From assembly GCA_036172665.1 (NCBI GenBank), contig CM069877.1:25569001-25633000 (forward strand): a stretch of DNA of 64,000 nt, given 5' to 3'. The notes under the pieces were generated by a model that saw nothing but the letters and a program-made list of their open reading frames with translations, did not search any database and was not told where the DNA came from. Source of the stretch: Prosopocoilus inquinatus (taxonomy: Eukaryota > Arthropoda > Insecta > Coleoptera > Lucanidae). Position 1 is the first letter of the stretch; every line of letters begins with the position of its first letter. The translations under genes were made by a program, and so were the position numbers. This document shows, in pieces, positions 63,541 to 64,000 of the stretch.

Positions 63541-63941
63541 CGTTACTGGAGTCCGTTGAAACGTCAAATAACATAATAGATAAGTAAGGATAGATTAGAT
63601 ACATCACAGGAACAACGCTAATACGTGTTGTTTCGTTCAAAACTATTTCCAGCTTCTGCTGCGTCCGAAAACTTTGTATCTCACATCAGAGTTACCGGAG
63701 TCCATCCAAACGTCAAATAACATGATAGATGAGTAAGGATCGATTAGATACATCACAGGAACAACGCTAATGCGTGTTGCTTCATTTAAAACTATTTCCA
63801 GCTCCCGCTGCGTCCAAAAACTTCGTATCTCACCTCAGAGTTACTAGAGTCCATCGAAACGTCAAATAACATGATAGATAAGTAAGGATCGATTAGATAC
63901 AGCACAGGAACAACGCTAATGCGTGTTGTTTCGTTTAAAAC

Positions 63942-64000
63942 TATTTCCAGCTTCAACTGCGTCCGAGAACTTCGTATCTCACATCAAAGTTATTGGGGTC
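63942..64000 (+). repeat. Partial monomer at window end
   Basis: The last 59 bases are the start of a cttcaactgcg monomer with gttattggggtc, as at 57978 and 62601. The array continues beyond the window, as it also does on the left, where base 1 is already monomer position 1. Confidence 0.9.

Larger units (their letters stand above)
1..64000. repeat. 149-bp tandem satellite array filling the window
   Basis: The whole window is one head-to-tail array. Monomer starts (the motif tatttccagc and variants) fall at 1, 150, 299, 448, 597, 746, 895 and onward every 149 bases to 63942, giving 429 complete monomers and a 59-nt partial one. All copies have the same orientation and none is interrupted by other DNA. 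Consensus G+C is about 41% (61/149). There is no gene: 149 is 2 modulo 3, so any reading frame samples all three phases of the monomer within three repeats, and stop triplets such as those in gagtaagg and gatagatgag recur on the plus strand, with tta, cta and tca on the minus. No gene-free stretch holds anything but monomers. Known biology of such arrays points to (peri)centromeric or other constitutive heterochromatin; that location is inference. The family is not one I recognise. Confidence 0.98.

Noticed and set aside
1..64000. Open reading frames and possible tandem-repeat protein genes
   Set aside because: The 149-bp period is not a multiple of three, so each frame meets stops from all monomer phases within three repeats on both strands. 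No long frame, codon pattern or start context supports a gene.
1..64000. CRISPR array
   Set aside because: There are no unique spacers between short repeats; the whole 149-bp monomer is repeated and variants recur in HOR order.
1..64000. Embedded transposon, LTR or target-site duplication
   Set aside because: Monomer spacing is unbroken across the window and the only insertions are 1, 2 and 15 bp, so no mobile element is present.
1..64000. Known satellites such as human alpha satellite (171 bp), Arabidopsis 178/180-bp, rice CentO (155 bp) or maize CentC (156 bp)
   Set aside because: The period differs and I see no sequence resemblance beyond short words such as cgaaac. No family name is justified without a search.
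1..64000. Telomeric or subtelomeric location
   Set aside because: No telomere-type short repeats occur at either end or inside; the position on the chromosome cannot be told from this window.

Overview
The window is satellite DNA from end to end. A single monomer, 149 bp long and about 41% G+C (61 of 149 bases in the consensus I assembled by eye), is repeated head to tail without interruption. Counting from the first base there are 429 complete monomers plus 59 nt of a 430th, all in the same orientation. I see no gene, RNA gene, transposon, simple-sequence tract or unique DNA. A long homogeneous tandem array with a near-nucleosomal monomer and nested higher-order repeats (HORs) is typical of eukaryotic (peri)centromeric or other heterochromatic satellite. 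I do not recognise this family and cannot name the organism. CpG is not depleted in the monomer, which argues weakly against a genome with heavy CpG methylation.

The organisation is hierarchical. The monomer exists in about a dozen variant types differing at roughly 5-15% of positions. Types recur in fixed order: a 5-monomer (745 bp) cycle is the smallest HOR I can define. Above it are units of 9 (1,341 bp), 10 (1,490 bp), 15 (2,234 bp), 19 (2,831 bp), 20/21 (2,981/3,130 bp), 31 (4,620 bp), 34 (5,067 bp) and 59 monomers (8,791 bp). Copies of the largest unit looked almost identical where I compared them, so they are recent.

Layout: 1-1045 is the tail of a block that recurs at 8049-9094. 1046-8048 is a patchwork of 5-mer cycles and chimeric monomers. 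8943-16395 holds two and a half copies of a 20/21-mer unit. 16396-33977 is two complete tandem copies of the 59-mer, with a shortened, diverging third copy from 33978. Inside these lies a 19-mer pair (18780, 27571, 35021 onward). 38895-48217 holds a duplicated 34-mer-spaced block. 48.2-52 kb is a mosaic with a unique 15-bp internal duplication at 49265. 52023-56490 is a duplicated 15-mer. From about 56.1 kb to the end there are 9-mer and 31-mer duplications carrying a distinct set of diagnostic bases.

Length is very strictly conserved. Summing the array, the 20 bp excess over 429 x 149 is fully explained by five indel alleles (16 occurrences), each shared by copies of the same HOR except two singletons. 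These indels divide the array: left of about 50 kb one monomer type carries a derived +2 bp allele and another a -1 bp allele, while right of about 53 kb the same types are intact. The most interesting signals are the nested duplication history, the chimeric monomers marking unequal exchange, a conserved dyad in every monomer, and a conserved box that could bind a protein.
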